Of a DNA stretch of 54,117 bases, positions 9,520 to 16,992 are shown in pieces; the first letter of the stretch is position 1, and each line of letters begins with the position of its first letter. Under the pieces are notes generated by a model. It was not told the origin of the DNA and ran no database searches. It worked only from the letters and a program-made list of their open reading frames with translations. The DNA is from Streptomyces lonarensis. Its GTDB lineage: Bacteria > Actinomycetota > Actinomycetes > Streptomycetales > Streptomycetaceae. The translations under genes and the position numbers were made by a program. The stretch covers positions 1-54,117 of the forward strand of contig NZ_JAAVJD010000009.1 in assembly GCF_012033735.1 (NCBI RefSeq), read 5' to 3'.

Positions 9520-10527
9520 GTGGACGTACACCAGAAACTCGATGAGATCGTCGCCTCGGTCGAGAGCGCCAAGTCGATGCCGATGTCGGCATCCTGCGTG
9601 ATCAACCGCGGCGACCTGCTCGGCCGCCTCGAGGAGGTGCGCGGGGCGCTGCCCGGGTCGCTCGCCGAGGCGCAGCAGCTCCTCGGTGGCCGCGAACAGA
9701 TGGTGGCGGAAGCCCGGCAGGAGGCGCAGAGCATCCTCGAGGCCGCCCGCAGCGAGCGCGGAAGCCTGGTCGACAACACCCAGGTGGTCCAGCGCGCCCA
9801 GGCCGAGGCCGCCCGCATCCTGGGCGAGGCGAAGCGGGAGGCGGCGACCGTCCGCGAGGAGGCGGACGACTACGTCGACAGCAAGCTCGCCAACTTCGAG
9901 GTGGTTCTCGGCAAGACCATCGGCTCCGTCGAGCGCGGCCGGACCAAGCTGCTCGGCCGAGACGGCGACCCCGCCGAGCTGGTCGCACAGGCCGACGCCT
10001 ACGTCGAGGCCCAGTTCGGCGCCATCGAGGCGGTTCTCCGCAAGACTCTCGAGGCCGTGGGCCGGGGGCGTCAGAAGCTGACGGGACACCGCCCCTCCGA
10101 CGAGCTGGGTTCGCTCAGCGGTCAGTCCGACGAGCGCGCCGACCAGGCCGCGGCCAACTACGGCCAGGAGCAGCCCGACACCTATTACTCCCACCCCGGT
10201 GACCGCCCCTCCTACGACTACGGCGACGACTTCCAGGGCTACGGCGAGCAGCAGGGGGCGTCCGGCGGCGGGTACGACTACACCACGACGGCCGGCACGG
10301 GGCAGGACAGCCCCTACGGGGGTCAGGTCGATCCCGCCTACGGTGGTGCCCACGCCTCCCACGGCGCGGGTCAGGGCGAGTACGTCGACGCCGCCGGTTA
10401 CGGATACGGGCAGTCCGTCCCGGCCACCGCCGGTTACCAGCAGGGCGGCACCCTGGATGAGACCAGCCTCTTCGACACCGCGATGATCGACTCCGAGCAG
10501 TTGCGACGGTACGAGCAGGGCCGTTAG
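9520..10527 (+). CDS. sepIVA: SepIVA/DivIVA-like cell-division coiled-coil protein
   Basis: A 335-residue soluble protein. Residues about 1-185 are rich in Ala, Glu and Arg with heptad character (for example EARQEAQSILEAARSERG and ARILGEAKREAATVREEA), predicting long coiled coils. Residues about 205-320 are a Tyr/Gly/Asp/Gln-rich disordered tail with repeated YG and SYDYGDD-like pieces. Position directly before yceD-rpmF-rnc-mutM matches mycobacterial sepIVA, a Wag31-related septation factor. The GTG start at 9520 begins MDVHQKLDEIVASVESAKSMP, a conserved start in the family as I recall it. Confidence 0.85.
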   Translation: MDVHQKLDEIVASVESAKSMPMSASCVINRGDLLGRLEEVRGALPGSLAEAQQLLGGREQMVAEARQEAQSILEAARSERGSLVDNTQVVQRAQAEAARILGEAKREAATVREEADDYVDSKLANFEVVLGKTIGSVERGRTKLLGRDGDPAELVAQADAYVEAQFGAIEAVLRKTLEAVGRGRQKLTGHRPSDELGSLSGQSDERADQAAANYGQEQPDTYYSHPGDRPSYDYGDDFQGYGEQQGASGGGYDYTTTAGTGQDSPYGGQVDPAYGGAHASHGAGQGEYVDAAGYGYGQSVPATAGYQQGGTLDETSLFDTAMIDSEQLRRYEQGR

Positions 10528-10530
10528 GGC

Positions 10531-10602
10531 GTCGCCCCGTCGCCCCGTCGCCCCGTCGCCCCGTCGCCCCGTCGCCCCGTCGCCCCGTCGCCCCGTCGCC
10601 CC
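10531..10602. repeat. Nine tandem copies of GTCGCCCC
   Basis: An uninterrupted run of nine identical 8-bp units starts 3 bases after the sepIVA stop codon. The gene-free stretch 10528-10832 otherwise holds only the promoter noted at 10700-10729. Confidence 0.97.
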
Positions 10603-10699
10603 GGCTTGTCCGCCGGCGGCGGCCTTCCGAGGACGGGCCCGCTCCGGCGGGGCCGCATCCCGGGTCGGCTTTCGTCGGCGCGTGGCCTGACGGGCTCGA

Positions 10700-10729
10700 T
10701 TGGGCGGTAAGCGCATGGTGAAGTACCCT
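10700..10729 (+). promoter_or_regulatory. Candidate promoter of yceD-rpmF-rnc-mutM
   Basis: TTGGGC (10700-10705) and TACCCT (10724-10729) are separated by 18 bases, a reasonable housekeeping-type promoter about 100 bases upstream of yceD and after the tandem repeat. Confidence 0.5.
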
Positions 10730-10832
10730 GGCTCTTCGGCCGTGGACATCTCACGGTCCGGGCTGCCCGGACGGACCCCCGTGGATCGTCCCGCAGTGTG
10801 GCCCACGCCGCCCGCGTAGAAAGCAGGACGTC

Positions 10833-11468
10833 CTGAAAGCCCCTCTCGACCACCGTGCCCCCCTCGTGTTCGACACGCGGGAGCTGGGGCGGAGGCCGGG
10901 TGCGCTGAAGCGGCTGTCCCGCACGGTTGTTTCACCCGGCGACCTCGCCACCGAGGTCATCGGTGTCCCCTCGGACGCCCGTATCGAGATCGACCTGCGT
11001 CTCGAGTCGGTGATGGACGGCGTGCTCGTCACGGGTACCGCGCGTGCGCCACTGACAGGCGAGTGCGTAAGGTGTCTGGAGCCGCTGAGCCAGCAGTGCG
11101 AAGCGGAGTTCCAGGAGCTGTACTCCTACCCCGACGCCGACGACCGGATCCGCCCCGCGGACGCCGGCGACGACGCCGAGGAGGAGGGGTTCCGCCTCGA
11201 GGGCGACCTGTTCGACCTCGAACCGGTACTGCGTGACGCGGTGGTGCTCTCACTGCCGCTGCAGCCGGTGTGTCGAGAGGACTGCCCCGGACTGTGCACC
11301 GAGTGCGGTGCGCGGCTCGCGGACGACCCCGACCATCAGCACGAAGAAGCCGTCGACATCCGTTGGGCGGCGCTGCAGGAGTTCGCCGGTGCCGAGGGCA
11401 CCGACGAGCCGGCCGCAGAGCAAGCGAAGTCTCCTCGCTCCGGCGGGGACGAACCACAGGAGAAGTAG
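10833..11468 (+). CDS. yceD: YceD/DUF177 family protein, probable CTG start
   Basis: A protein of about 211 residues of the DUF177 family, co-transcribed with L32 and RNase III in most bacteria and implicated in 23S rRNA maturation. It has ECVRCLEPL and the second Cys pair [12 protein letters not shown] near the C-terminus. The only ATG/GTG/TTG in frame near the start is GTG 10866, which lacks a ribosome site and would begin in the middle of the conserved segment [23 protein letters not shown] at 10833 preceded by AGGA gives [13 protein letters not shown], matching the family N-terminus as I remember it, so CTG is proposed as the start. The gene ends 2 bases before rpmF. Confidence 0.85.
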   Translation: MKAPLDHRAPLVFDTRELGRRPGALKRLSRTVVSPGDLATEVIGVPSDARIEIDLRLESVMDGVLVTGTARAPLTGECVRCLEPLSQQCEAEFQELYSYPDADDRIRPADAGDDAEEEGFRLEGDLFDLEPVLRDAVVLSLPLQPVCREDCPGLCTECGARLADDPDHQHEEAVDIRWAALQEFAGAEGTDEPAAEQAKSPRSGGDEPQEK

Positions 11469-11470
11469 CC

Positions 11471-11644
11471 GTGGCTGTTCCGAAGCGGAAGATGTCGCGC
11501 AGCAACACGCGCCACCGTCGGTCCCAGTGGAAGGCTGTGGCTCCGAACCTGGCGACGTGTGACCGCTGCCAGGAGCCGAAGCTGCAGCACACCGCGTGCG
11601 GCAACTGCGGCACCTACAACCGCCGTCAGGTTCTCGAGGTCTGA
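11471..11644 (+). CDS. rpmF: 50S ribosomal protein L32 (zinc-binding form)
   Basis: A 57-residue L32 protein starting [20 protein letters not shown] with the zinc-binding pairs CDRC and CGNC. The GTG start at 11471 has AGGAGAAG upstream within the end of yceD, so translation is coupled to that gene. Confidence 0.97.
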   Translation: MAVPKRKMSRSNTRHRRSQWKAVAPNLATCDRCQEPKLQHTACGNCGTYNRRQVLEV

Positions 11645-11663
11645 TCGGCGGGTGACAGGGTTC

Positions 11664-12446
11664 ATGTCGGACGCCAGTACGTCGCTGAACGAGACGTCGG
11701 CGGACAGTTCCTCGTCCCACGCCATTCTGGAAGGGCGGCTCGGCCACCGGCTTGAGACCGCCCTTCTGGCGCGCGCTCTGACACATCGGAGCTACGCGTA
11801 CGAGAACGGTGGGCTGCCGACCAACGAGCGGCTGGAGTTCCTCGGTGACTCCGTGCTCGGTCTGGTGGTCACGGACACGCTGTACCGCACCCACCCCGAC
11901 CTGCCGGAGGGGCAGCTGGCCAAGCTGCGCGCCGCGGTCGTCAACTCGCGCGCTCTCGCCGAGGTCGCCCGCGGCCTCGACCTGGGCGCCTTCGTCCGTC
12001 TGGGCAGGGGCGAGGAGGGGACCGGCGGCCGGAACAAGGCCTCGATCCTCGCCGACACCCTCGAGGCGGTGATCGGCGCCGTCTACCTCGACAAGGGTCT
12101 CGAAGCCGCGGACGCCCTCGTCCACCGGCTCTTCGACCCGCTCATCGAGCGTTCCGCGGGGCTCGGCGCCGGCCTGGACTGGAAGACCAGCCTGCAGGAG
12201 CTGAGCGCGGCCGAGGGGCTGGGCGTGCCGGAGTACGTCATCGCTGAGGCCGGCCCGGACCACGAGAAGACCTTCACGGCTGCTGCTCGCGTCGGTGGTG
12301 TCACGCACGGCACCGGCACCGGCCGCAGCAAGAAGGAAGCGGAGCAGCAGGCGGCAGAGACCGCCTGGCGGGCCATTCGGGAGTCGGCAGACGCCAGGAT
12401 CGCCGGCTCGGAGCCCGTCGTCCCGGGCGGGACCCCGGGTGCCTGA
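11664..12446 (+). CDS. rnc: Ribonuclease III
   Basis: A 260-residue double-strand RNA endonuclease that processes rRNA precursors and, in Streptomyces, influences antibiotic synthesis (absB). The catalytic domain carries the signature [12 protein letters not shown] near residues 52-63 and [15 protein letters not shown] near 132-146, with the acidic active-site residues present. The dsRNA-binding domain follows from about 175 (DWKTSLQEL through [20 protein letters not shown]). ATG 11664 is used; GTG 11652 is an alternative four codons upstream. The last 8 bases overlap mutM. Confidence 0.95.
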   Translation: MSDASTSLNETSADSSSSHAILEGRLGHRLETALLARALTHRSYAYENGGLPTNERLEFLGDSVLGLVVTDTLYRTHPDLPEGQLAKLRAAVVNSRALAEVARGLDLGAFVRLGRGEEGTGGRNKASILADTLEAVIGAVYLDKGLEAADALVHRLFDPLIERSAGLGAGLDWKTSLQELSAAEGLGVPEYVIAEAGPDHEKTFTAAARVGGVTHGTGTGRSKKEAEQQAAETAWRAIRESADARIAGSEPVVPGGTPGA

Positions 12447-13335
12447 ACTCCCCGAGGTGGAGGTCGTCCGCCGGGGGTTGGAACGGTGGACGACCGGCCG
12501 GATCATCGCCCGCGCGGAGGTCTACCACCCCCGCGCGGTGCGGCGGCACGAGACGGGCGCCGAGAACTTCTCCGCCCGTCTCCGAGGCTGCCGGACCCTG
12601 CCGCCCCGCCGACGCGGGAAGTACTTGTGGGTACCCCTGGTGCCGGACGCCGGAGGTGTCCCGCACCCTGGCGGCGAGGAGCAGCCCACCACGGCGCTGC
12701 TCGCGCACCTCGGCATGAGCGGGCAACTCCTGGTCCAGCCGTCCACCACCCCTGACGAGAAGCATCTCAGGGTACGGCTCGTCTTCGACGACGCGGAGGC
12801 GGGTGAGCTCCGCTTCGTGGACCAGCGCACCTTCGGCGGACTGTCGGTGCATCCCACGGTCGCGGACGACCCGGAGTTCCTCCCCGCGCCGATCGCGCAC
12901 ATTGCGCGCGACCCTCTCGATCCGCTGTTCGACGTGGAGAGCTGGTTGTCGCAGATGCGACGGCGCGACACCACCGTCAAGCGGGCGCTGCTCGACCAGA
13001 GCCTCATCAGCGGGGTCGGCAACATCTACGCGGACGAGGCGCTGTGGCGCGCCGGCGTGCACTTCGAGCGTGCCACCCAGAGCCTGACGCGTGGTGAGGC
13101 GCTGGCGCTGCTCGCCGCGGCACGCGAGGTCATGGAGGCCGCGCTCGACGCGGGCGGGACGAGTTTCGACAGCCTCTACGTCAACGTCAACGGCCAGTCC
13201 GGCTACTTCTCCCGCTCGTTGGATGCTTATGGGCGTGAGGGCGAGCCGTGTCGGCGGTGCGGTGCGCCGATCAGCCGGAGGTCCTGGACCAACCGGTCGA
13301 GTTACTTCTGCCCCGTCTGTCAGCAGGCGCCCTGA
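12439..13335 (+). CDS. mutM: Formamidopyrimidine-DNA glycosylase MutM (Fpg)
   Basis: A 298-residue base-excision repair enzyme that removes 8-oxoguanine and nicks the abasic site. The mature N-terminus [14 protein letters not shown] supplies the catalytic Pro and Glu. RRRGKYLW carries the beta-elimination Lys, the helix-two-turn-helix segment includes [20 protein letters not shown], and a C-terminal zinc finger CRRCGAP...CPVCQ is intact. The GTG start at 12439 overlaps rnc by 8 bases. It is the last chromosomal gene before the integrated element. Confidence 0.96.
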   Translation: MPELPEVEVVRRGLERWTTGRIIARAEVYHPRAVRRHETGAENFSARLRGCRTLPPRRRGKYLWVPLVPDAGGVPHPGGEEQPTTALLAHLGMSGQLLVQPSTTPDEKHLRVRLVFDDAEAGELRFVDQRTFGGLSVHPTVADDPEFLPAPIAHIARDPLDPLFDVESWLSQMRRRDTTVKRALLDQSLISGVGNIYADEALWRAGVHFERATQSLTRGEALALLAAAREVMEAALDAGGTSFDSLYVNVNGQSGYFSRSLDAYGREGEPCRRCGAPISRRSWTNRSSYFCPVCQQAP

Positions 13336-13369
13336 GAGGGTCGCGGCAGCCGAGTAGCGCCGCGCGGTC

Positions 13370-13387
13370 GGCCGGGCAGGCCCGGCC
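13370..13387 (+). terminator. GC hairpin after mutM
   Basis: GGCCGGG-CAGG-CCCGGCC, a perfect 7-bp stem 35 bases after the mutM stop. There is no U-tract. Confidence 0.5.
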
Positions 13388-13414
13388 GGGCCTGTGGTCG
13401 AGGGACGCAGTACG

Positions 13415-13444
13415 GCACGGGGCGCTCGCGCGGGCGCCCCGTGC
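13415..13444 (-). terminator. Displaced terminator hairpin of the CAP-domain gene
   Basis: GCACGGGGCGC and GCGCCCCGTGC form an 11-bp perfect stem with an 8-base loop. On the minus strand it begins 5 bases after a TGA preceded by codons for FGY, the same C-terminal residues as the CAP protein at 20471-21370. It therefore appears to be the original terminator of that gene, separated from it by the element. Confidence 0.6.
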
Positions 13445-13451
13445 GGTGATC

Positions 13452-13493
13452 AGTAGCCGAAGAAGTGACGCGAGGCCTCGCTGACCTGCGGTT
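13452..13493. repeat. Left attachment region (attL) with arm-type repeat
   Basis: AGTAGCCGAAG at 13452-13462 matches the right end. CGCTGACCTGCGGTT at 13479-13493 also matches a copy at 20453-20467. The flanking minus-strand codons F-G-Y-stop with the nearby terminator indicate that the 11-bp repeat, not the 15-bp one, is the crossover core. The stretch 13494-13768 inside the element shows no gene I can support. Confidence 0.65.
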
Positions 13494-13768
13494 CTAGAGG
13501 CGACCAACGTTATGACCAGCCGCTTCGTGGCCACCGGTTGTCAACGTTGGTCCCTTTCGGCTGCCCTCGCACGGCCCAGGGGCGGCCCATGTCGAGACTC
13601 CATCGCCCCGTGCAAGGAGTAACAGACGCCTTCCACCCTGAGCTGGCCACCTCACGTGCCCCGGTGTGTCTTCGTCGGCGTCATCCGCTGGCCTCAGGTC
13701 AGCAACGGCTCCGAGCAGGCCTCAACAAACCGGTGAGTAAACAGGGCTCGCGATGCGAACATGTACGC

Positions 13769-14908
13769 GTGACAACCTCGAACCATCACGTATCCGCCCC
13801 AGAGTCGATCTTGATTCTGGACACAAACGTTCTCGCGACGCTGCCGAGGAGTAGTCCGCTATGGGAGATACTTCGGGCAATTAACGCAACAAGTACGATT
13901 CGAGTGGCGATCCCTGAAATGTGCCTCATGGAGCTGCTCTCTCGGCGGCGAAGAGAATACGAATCTGTCTTCGATAATGCAACCAAGGCATTTAGTGCCC
14001 TCTATGCCCTTCAGTTCAGTCCTGAAGATGGGATGGCGCATTGGCCGGCGGTTGCGGGTTCGGAATCCCATACGGAAAAATGGGAGTATCTCTACAGGGA
14101 CTCGCTCGACATCATACCCTTGACTCGTCATGCGGCAGTCGAGGCGCTCCGCAGGGAAGCTGATAGAAGGCGCCCCGCTCGCAGCTCTGGAAAGTCAGCC
14201 ACTGGCAGCAGGGATGCAGCAATCTGGCTGACAGTCCTTGAGGCTGCCCGCGACAATCCGAGCAGCGTTATCTACTTCGCGAGCAAGAACTCAAAAGACT
14301 TTGGAATTGGTGGCGGCCTGCACCCTGAACTCGCCTCCGAGGTGGAAGCCGCGGGCGGTAGGGTTGAGTACGTAGAGAAGCTCGAGCACGCCCTGGCCAA
14401 GGTGAGCACGAGGGAAGAGTGCAGGCTGACCGCCGAGCAGCTACTGGCGCGTCTTCAGGACGCGAGCTGCATCCAGGAAATCCTTCGGTACATCGACAAC
14501 TCCTACGATCAATCTTTTGTTCATGCTGCAGCAGTAGGGATCACGGACGATGGGGTGGCATTCTACTGGACCCCAAAAGTGTCCCTATCGGTGGAAGATA
14601 TTGAAGTAATTGCTTGCAGTGATGAGATTTCGTACTCTATTCGCCCATCGGAAGAATCAAGCGGAAGTCTAATTCACTCGGTCACGGCGACCGTGATCGC
14701 CTTGGGTAGTGCCATCGATTCTGTGAATCGGTGGGGCGCTGGGCGAGAGGCTATTGCCTTCGCGATCGACGTTCGGGTAATCATAGGGCCCAGCTCGGTA
14801 AGCGTGGCGAGCTCCAACGAACCGAGGCGGTTTGAGCCGAGCGAGGAGTCGAGAGCCGCCGTGTTTTTCATGACATCGGGCCCGGACCCGCTGCTCCACT
14901 ATCGCTAG
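13769..14908 (+). CDS. PIN-domain (DUF4935-like) putative ribonuclease, element cargo
   Basis: A 379-residue protein with an N-terminal PIN-like nuclease domain. It opens with ILILDTNVLATLP (Asp18), then IPEMCLMELLSRR (Glu50/Glu55), SRDAAIWLTVLEAA (Asp149) and FASKNSKDFG (Asp177), the acidic quartet expected for a metal-dependent PIN ribonuclease; the spacing resembles DUF4935 proteins. Residues about 190-379 form a separate C-terminal domain I do not recognise. Base composition is clearly lower in GC than the neighbours (many ATT, AAT, GAT and TAT codons), a sign of recent transfer. The GTG start at 13769 is used; no antitoxin-like gene overlaps it. A toxin or anti-phage role is possible but is inference. 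Confidence 0.7.
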   Translation: MTTSNHHVSAPESILILDTNVLATLPRSSPLWEILRAINATSTIRVAIPEMCLMELLSRRRREYESVFDNATKAFSALYALQFSPEDGMAHWPAVAGSESHTEKWEYLYRDSLDIIPLTRHAAVEALRREADRRRPARSSGKSATGSRDAAIWLTVLEAARDNPSSVIYFASKNSKDFGIGGGLHPELASEVEAAGGRVEYVEKLEHALAKVSTREECRLTAEQLLARLQDASCIQEILRYIDNSYDQSFVHAAAVGITDDGVAFYWTPKVSLSVEDIEVIACSDEISYSIRPSEESSGSLIHSVTATVIALGSAIDSVNRWGAGREAIAFAIDVRVIIGPSSVSVASSNEPRRFEPSEESRAAVFFMTSGPDPLLHYR

Positions 14909-14918
14909 GTCGGTGGAG

Positions 14919-15064
14919 GGGCTTTGGGCGGGAGCTGCCATGGGGCGAGTGATCATGGCCCTTTAAGCTGGTCCGCGAATCGGGCAGTCCTTGGACCTGC
15001 CCGCAATAGCCCGATCTTGGGCCATGATCTTCGAGGCTCGCCCCATGGTGGCTGCCTAAAGCCC
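14919..15064. repeat. Large multi-arm imperfect inverted repeat
   Basis: Paired blocks in nested order are GGGCTTT (14919) with AAAGCCC (15058), CCATGGGGCGAG (14938-14949) with CTCGCCCCATGG (15037-15048), GATCATGGCCC (14951-14961) with GGGCCATGATC (15019-15029), and ATCGGGC (14979) with GCCCGAT (15009). It fills the gap between the convergent PIN and regulator genes. It may be a bidirectional terminator, a double-strand origin or a cis-acting transfer locus. The remaining 15065-15231 is GC-rich and featureless. Confidence 0.85.
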
Positions 15065-15231
15065 TGGAGCCGACCGCCCCAGCCACCCACGTTCCCCACC
15101 ACCGCGCCGCCGCACCCGCGCGGCCGGCGGACCGGGCCGGAGCGGGGCGGAGACAGGAGCGGCGGCCCGGGGGAGCCGGGCCGCGCAGCGAGCGGAGCGA
15201 GCCTTGATGGAGTAGGGAAACCTGTAACAGC

Positions 15232-16470
15232 TCAGGGCATCGCGTCAGAGCGCTCGGCAAGCTGAAGCAAGTCCGGGCTGGCCTTGGAGCCTGAGATGAG
15301 GACCAGTTCACGGATGGCGTTGCGGGCTGCGACGTGCGTGTGAATGAGGTCTGGTGTGGCTTCCTCGGCTGCGAGCATCGCTGCAAGCGCTTCTCCGACT
15401 TGGCGCCGCTGAGCGTACGCGCGGCCCAGGTCCATGGACAGCCTGCCCTGACGCTCGGCCGACAGAGCCTCGGCGTCGATACGCTCGCCGTTGTCGATGG
15501 CCTCGCCCGCATCACCGAGTTCGACAGCGATAGACACCGCTTGCACCTCGACGTTGGTCGGCCCGAACTCCAGGTTGAAATCGTTCCGGTCACCGTCCAA
15601 GCGGGCGGCAACCTGGCGCGCCTGAGTGATCGCCTCTCGGGCGTCGTGTCGCGCTCCGCCTCGGGCGTGTACGAGCGCCAGCGAAAGGTACAGCGAGCCA
15701 AGCAGAGACAGCTCTTCCGGTGCTGGCTCCACCTCTTCCTGTGCTTGCACCAGTGCTCGGATGGCAGTCGTAGCGGCGTGCTCGGCCTGGTCAAGGTGCT
15801 TCAAGCGCACGAATGCTTGCACCAGCCGGAAGACGCTGGCGAAGACGTGATGTGGCTCGCCGGACCGCTCTGCGGAGGAGATGGCCCGGTCGGCCGCTAC
15901 CCATGCCGCGTCGGGCTGGTCTTGGCGCACGAACGCCGCTGCCAGTACTTGGTAGGTCTGGCTGAGCAGAGACCAAGCGGTAGATCGGTGCGGCTCGGCG
16001 CTTGTCCGTGCTGCCCTTTCGAGCTTGGGAAGGAGGTCGGCCAGTCCCTCACCCAGTTCGATGTACCTGCTGTTATGGGCGTGGTCCCAGACCCGGTCCA
16101 CTTCCTGGCGAAGCTGCTGTGTGCTCTCGGCGCTGAGCCCAGGATGTCGAAGCAAGAGGTCAGGGATCGGATGCCCGGAGAGCAGCAGGCGTGCCTGGTC
16201 CAGGTCGTTGGACCGTTCCGCGGGGACTGGAGCTGGTGACTCATCGGCTGGCGCATCAGGACGTAGATCGTGTGTCGCAACGCCGAGGCTGTCCGCGAGC
16301 ATCCGAATCACTGGGAGCCGGTTCACCGGTTGCGCACCGCGCTCGACCTGAGAGACCCAGCTAGCTGTTCGGCCCACCTTGGCTGCGAGTTCCTCCTGGG
16401 TGAGCCCCCGGTCCTTGCGCAGGCTGGCGACCGTACGTCCGAACGCCCGCCGGTCTTCAGGGGTTGTCAC
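15232..16470 (-). CDS. XRE-family regulator with TPR-like sensor domain
   Basis: A 412-residue protein. Residues about 10-65 are an XRE helix-turn-helix (LRKDRGLTQEELAAKVGRTA followed by SWVSQVERG). From about 110 to the end, helical repeats rich in Ala, Leu and Arg (for example ERSGEPHHVFASVFRLVQAF and MDLGRAYAQRR) look like TPRs that sense a ligand or peptide. The GTG start overlaps the stop of the upstream monooxygenase-like gene by 4 bases (GTGA). It probably controls the divergent rep operon through the dyad at 16833-16875. The start is supported by the overlap. Confidence 0.85.
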   Translation of the reverse strand: MTTPEDRRAFGRTVASLRKDRGLTQEELAAKVGRTASWVSQVERGAQPVNRLPVIRMLADSLGVATHDLRPDAPADESPAPVPAERSNDLDQARLLLSGHPIPDLLLRHPGLSAESTQQLRQEVDRVWDHAHNSRYIELGEGLADLLPKLERAARTSAEPHRSTAWSLLSQTYQVLAAAFVRQDQPDAAWVAADRAISSAERSGEPHHVFASVFRLVQAFVRLKHLDQAEHAATTAIRALVQAQEEVEPAPEELSLLGSLYLSLALVHARGGARHDAREAITQARQVAARLDGDRNDFNLEFGPTNVEVQAVSIAVELGDAGEAIDNGERIDAEALSAERQGRLSMDLGRAYAQRRQVGEALAAMLAAEEATPDLIHTHVAARNAIRELVLISGSKASPDLLQLAERSDAMP

Positions 16471-16784
16471 GCGCCGGCCAACTTCCCTGTGGTCGCGTCG
16501 AGGAAGGACACCTGCACATCTGTCAGGTACTGGCCCCGCTCGGCAAGGAAGTGCTTGACGTGGGGCTGCTCCTCGTGGGCCTCAAACGCTGCGCGATCTG
16601 CGTACAGCTCGTAGAAGACCCGAACGAGGGGCTCGCCCTCCACGGTGTGAACCAGGTAGGTGAGAGTTCCCGGCTCTTCACTTGCGATCTTCGGTGCCGT
16701 GGCGGCAACCAGCGCATCGAACCCTGCTGCCGCACGGTCGTCTCGAAGGGTGAATCGAACGTACAGCCCGAAGCCCAAGCTCAT
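16467..16784 (-). CDS. Antibiotic-biosynthesis-monooxygenase-like (ABM) domain protein
   Basis: A 105-residue dimeric alpha/beta-barrel protein of the ABM/quinol monooxygenase family: YVRFTLRDDRAAAGFDAL, PGTLTYLVHTVEGEP and the helix DRAAFEAHEEQPHVKHFL. These proteins oxidise quinone-like compounds without cofactors, or act as small heme- or ligand-binding proteins. ATG 16784 is chosen because AGGAGG lies 5 bases upstream. It is co-transcribed and translationally coupled with the XRE regulator. Within a mobile element it may modulate the ligand sensed by the regulator; this is inference. Confidence 0.75.
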   Translation of the reverse strand: MSLGFGLYVRFTLRDDRAAAGFDALVAATAPKIASEEPGTLTYLVHTVEGEPLVRVFYELYADRAAFEAHEEQPHVKHFLAERGQYLTDVQVSFLDATTGKLAGA

Positions 16785-16791
16785 AGTTCCT

Positions 16792-16811
16792 CCTAGGGTC
16801 ACACCTAGGGT
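16792..16811. promoter_or_regulatory. Direct repeat CCTAGGGT x2 over the monooxygenase ribosome site
   Basis: CCTAGGGT occurs at 16792-16799 and 16804-16811, a 12-bp period, immediately upstream of and partly overlapping the ribosome-binding site of the 16467-16784 gene. It could be an operator; there is no direct evidence. Confidence 0.4.
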
Positions 16812-16832
16812 CCCAGACTCGCTGAAGCATCT

Positions 16833-16875
16833 CTACTCGCAAGAAAACATTGACTAGCAGAAAAACTGCGAGTAG
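16833..16875. promoter_or_regulatory. Dyad operator in the divergent control region
   Basis: CTACTCGCA (16833-16841) and TGCGAGTAG (16867-16875) are a perfect 9-bp inverted pair 25 bases apart. The right half overlaps the -10 of the rep-operon promoter. It is a plausible binding site for the XRE regulator, which is transcribed in the opposite direction. Confidence 0.6.
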
Positions 16876-16878
16876 CTT
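16850..16878 (+). promoter_or_regulatory. Promoter of the rep-xis-int operon
   Basis: TTGACT (16850-16855), a 17-base spacer and TAGCTT (16873-16878) form a near-consensus housekeeping promoter. The expected transcript start is near 16885. Confidence 0.75.
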
Positions 16879-16925
16879 CGAGGTGTGCTGCTGGTCGTGC
16901 TCGATCCTCCGGTAGCCCCGACATG

Positions 16926-16967
16926 TGGAAGCGGCGCACCTACCGCCAAGTCTGCGCGCCGCTTCCA
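16926..16967 (+). promoter_or_regulatory. Leader hairpin upstream of the Cys-rich gene
   Basis: A perfect 12-bp stem (TGGAAGCGGCGC with GCGCCGCTTCCA, loop 18 bases) lies in the presumed 5' leader, 26 bases before ATG 16993. A second small stem TCCCT/AGGGA can hide the AAGGGAG ribosome site. Confidence 0.55.
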
Positions 16968-16992
16968 TCCCTCTCTCAAGGGAGCTTCCATC

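Noticed and set aside
13479..13493. CGCTGACCTGCGGTT as the att crossover core
   Set aside because: It is longer than the 11-bp repeat, but using it would require two FGY-stop ends next to each other in the empty site and would not explain the displaced terminator. Kept as arm-site repeat instead.
13336..13537. tRNA gene as the integration target
   Set aside because: No cloverleaf or tRNA 3' end is visible on either strand at either boundary, although AICEs usually use tRNA genes.
16885..16992. Coding extension of the Cys-rich protein to GTG 16885
   Set aside because: Not adopted as the main start because the stretch forms a strong hairpin and a good ribosome site precedes ATG 16993; it remains possible as a leaderless form.
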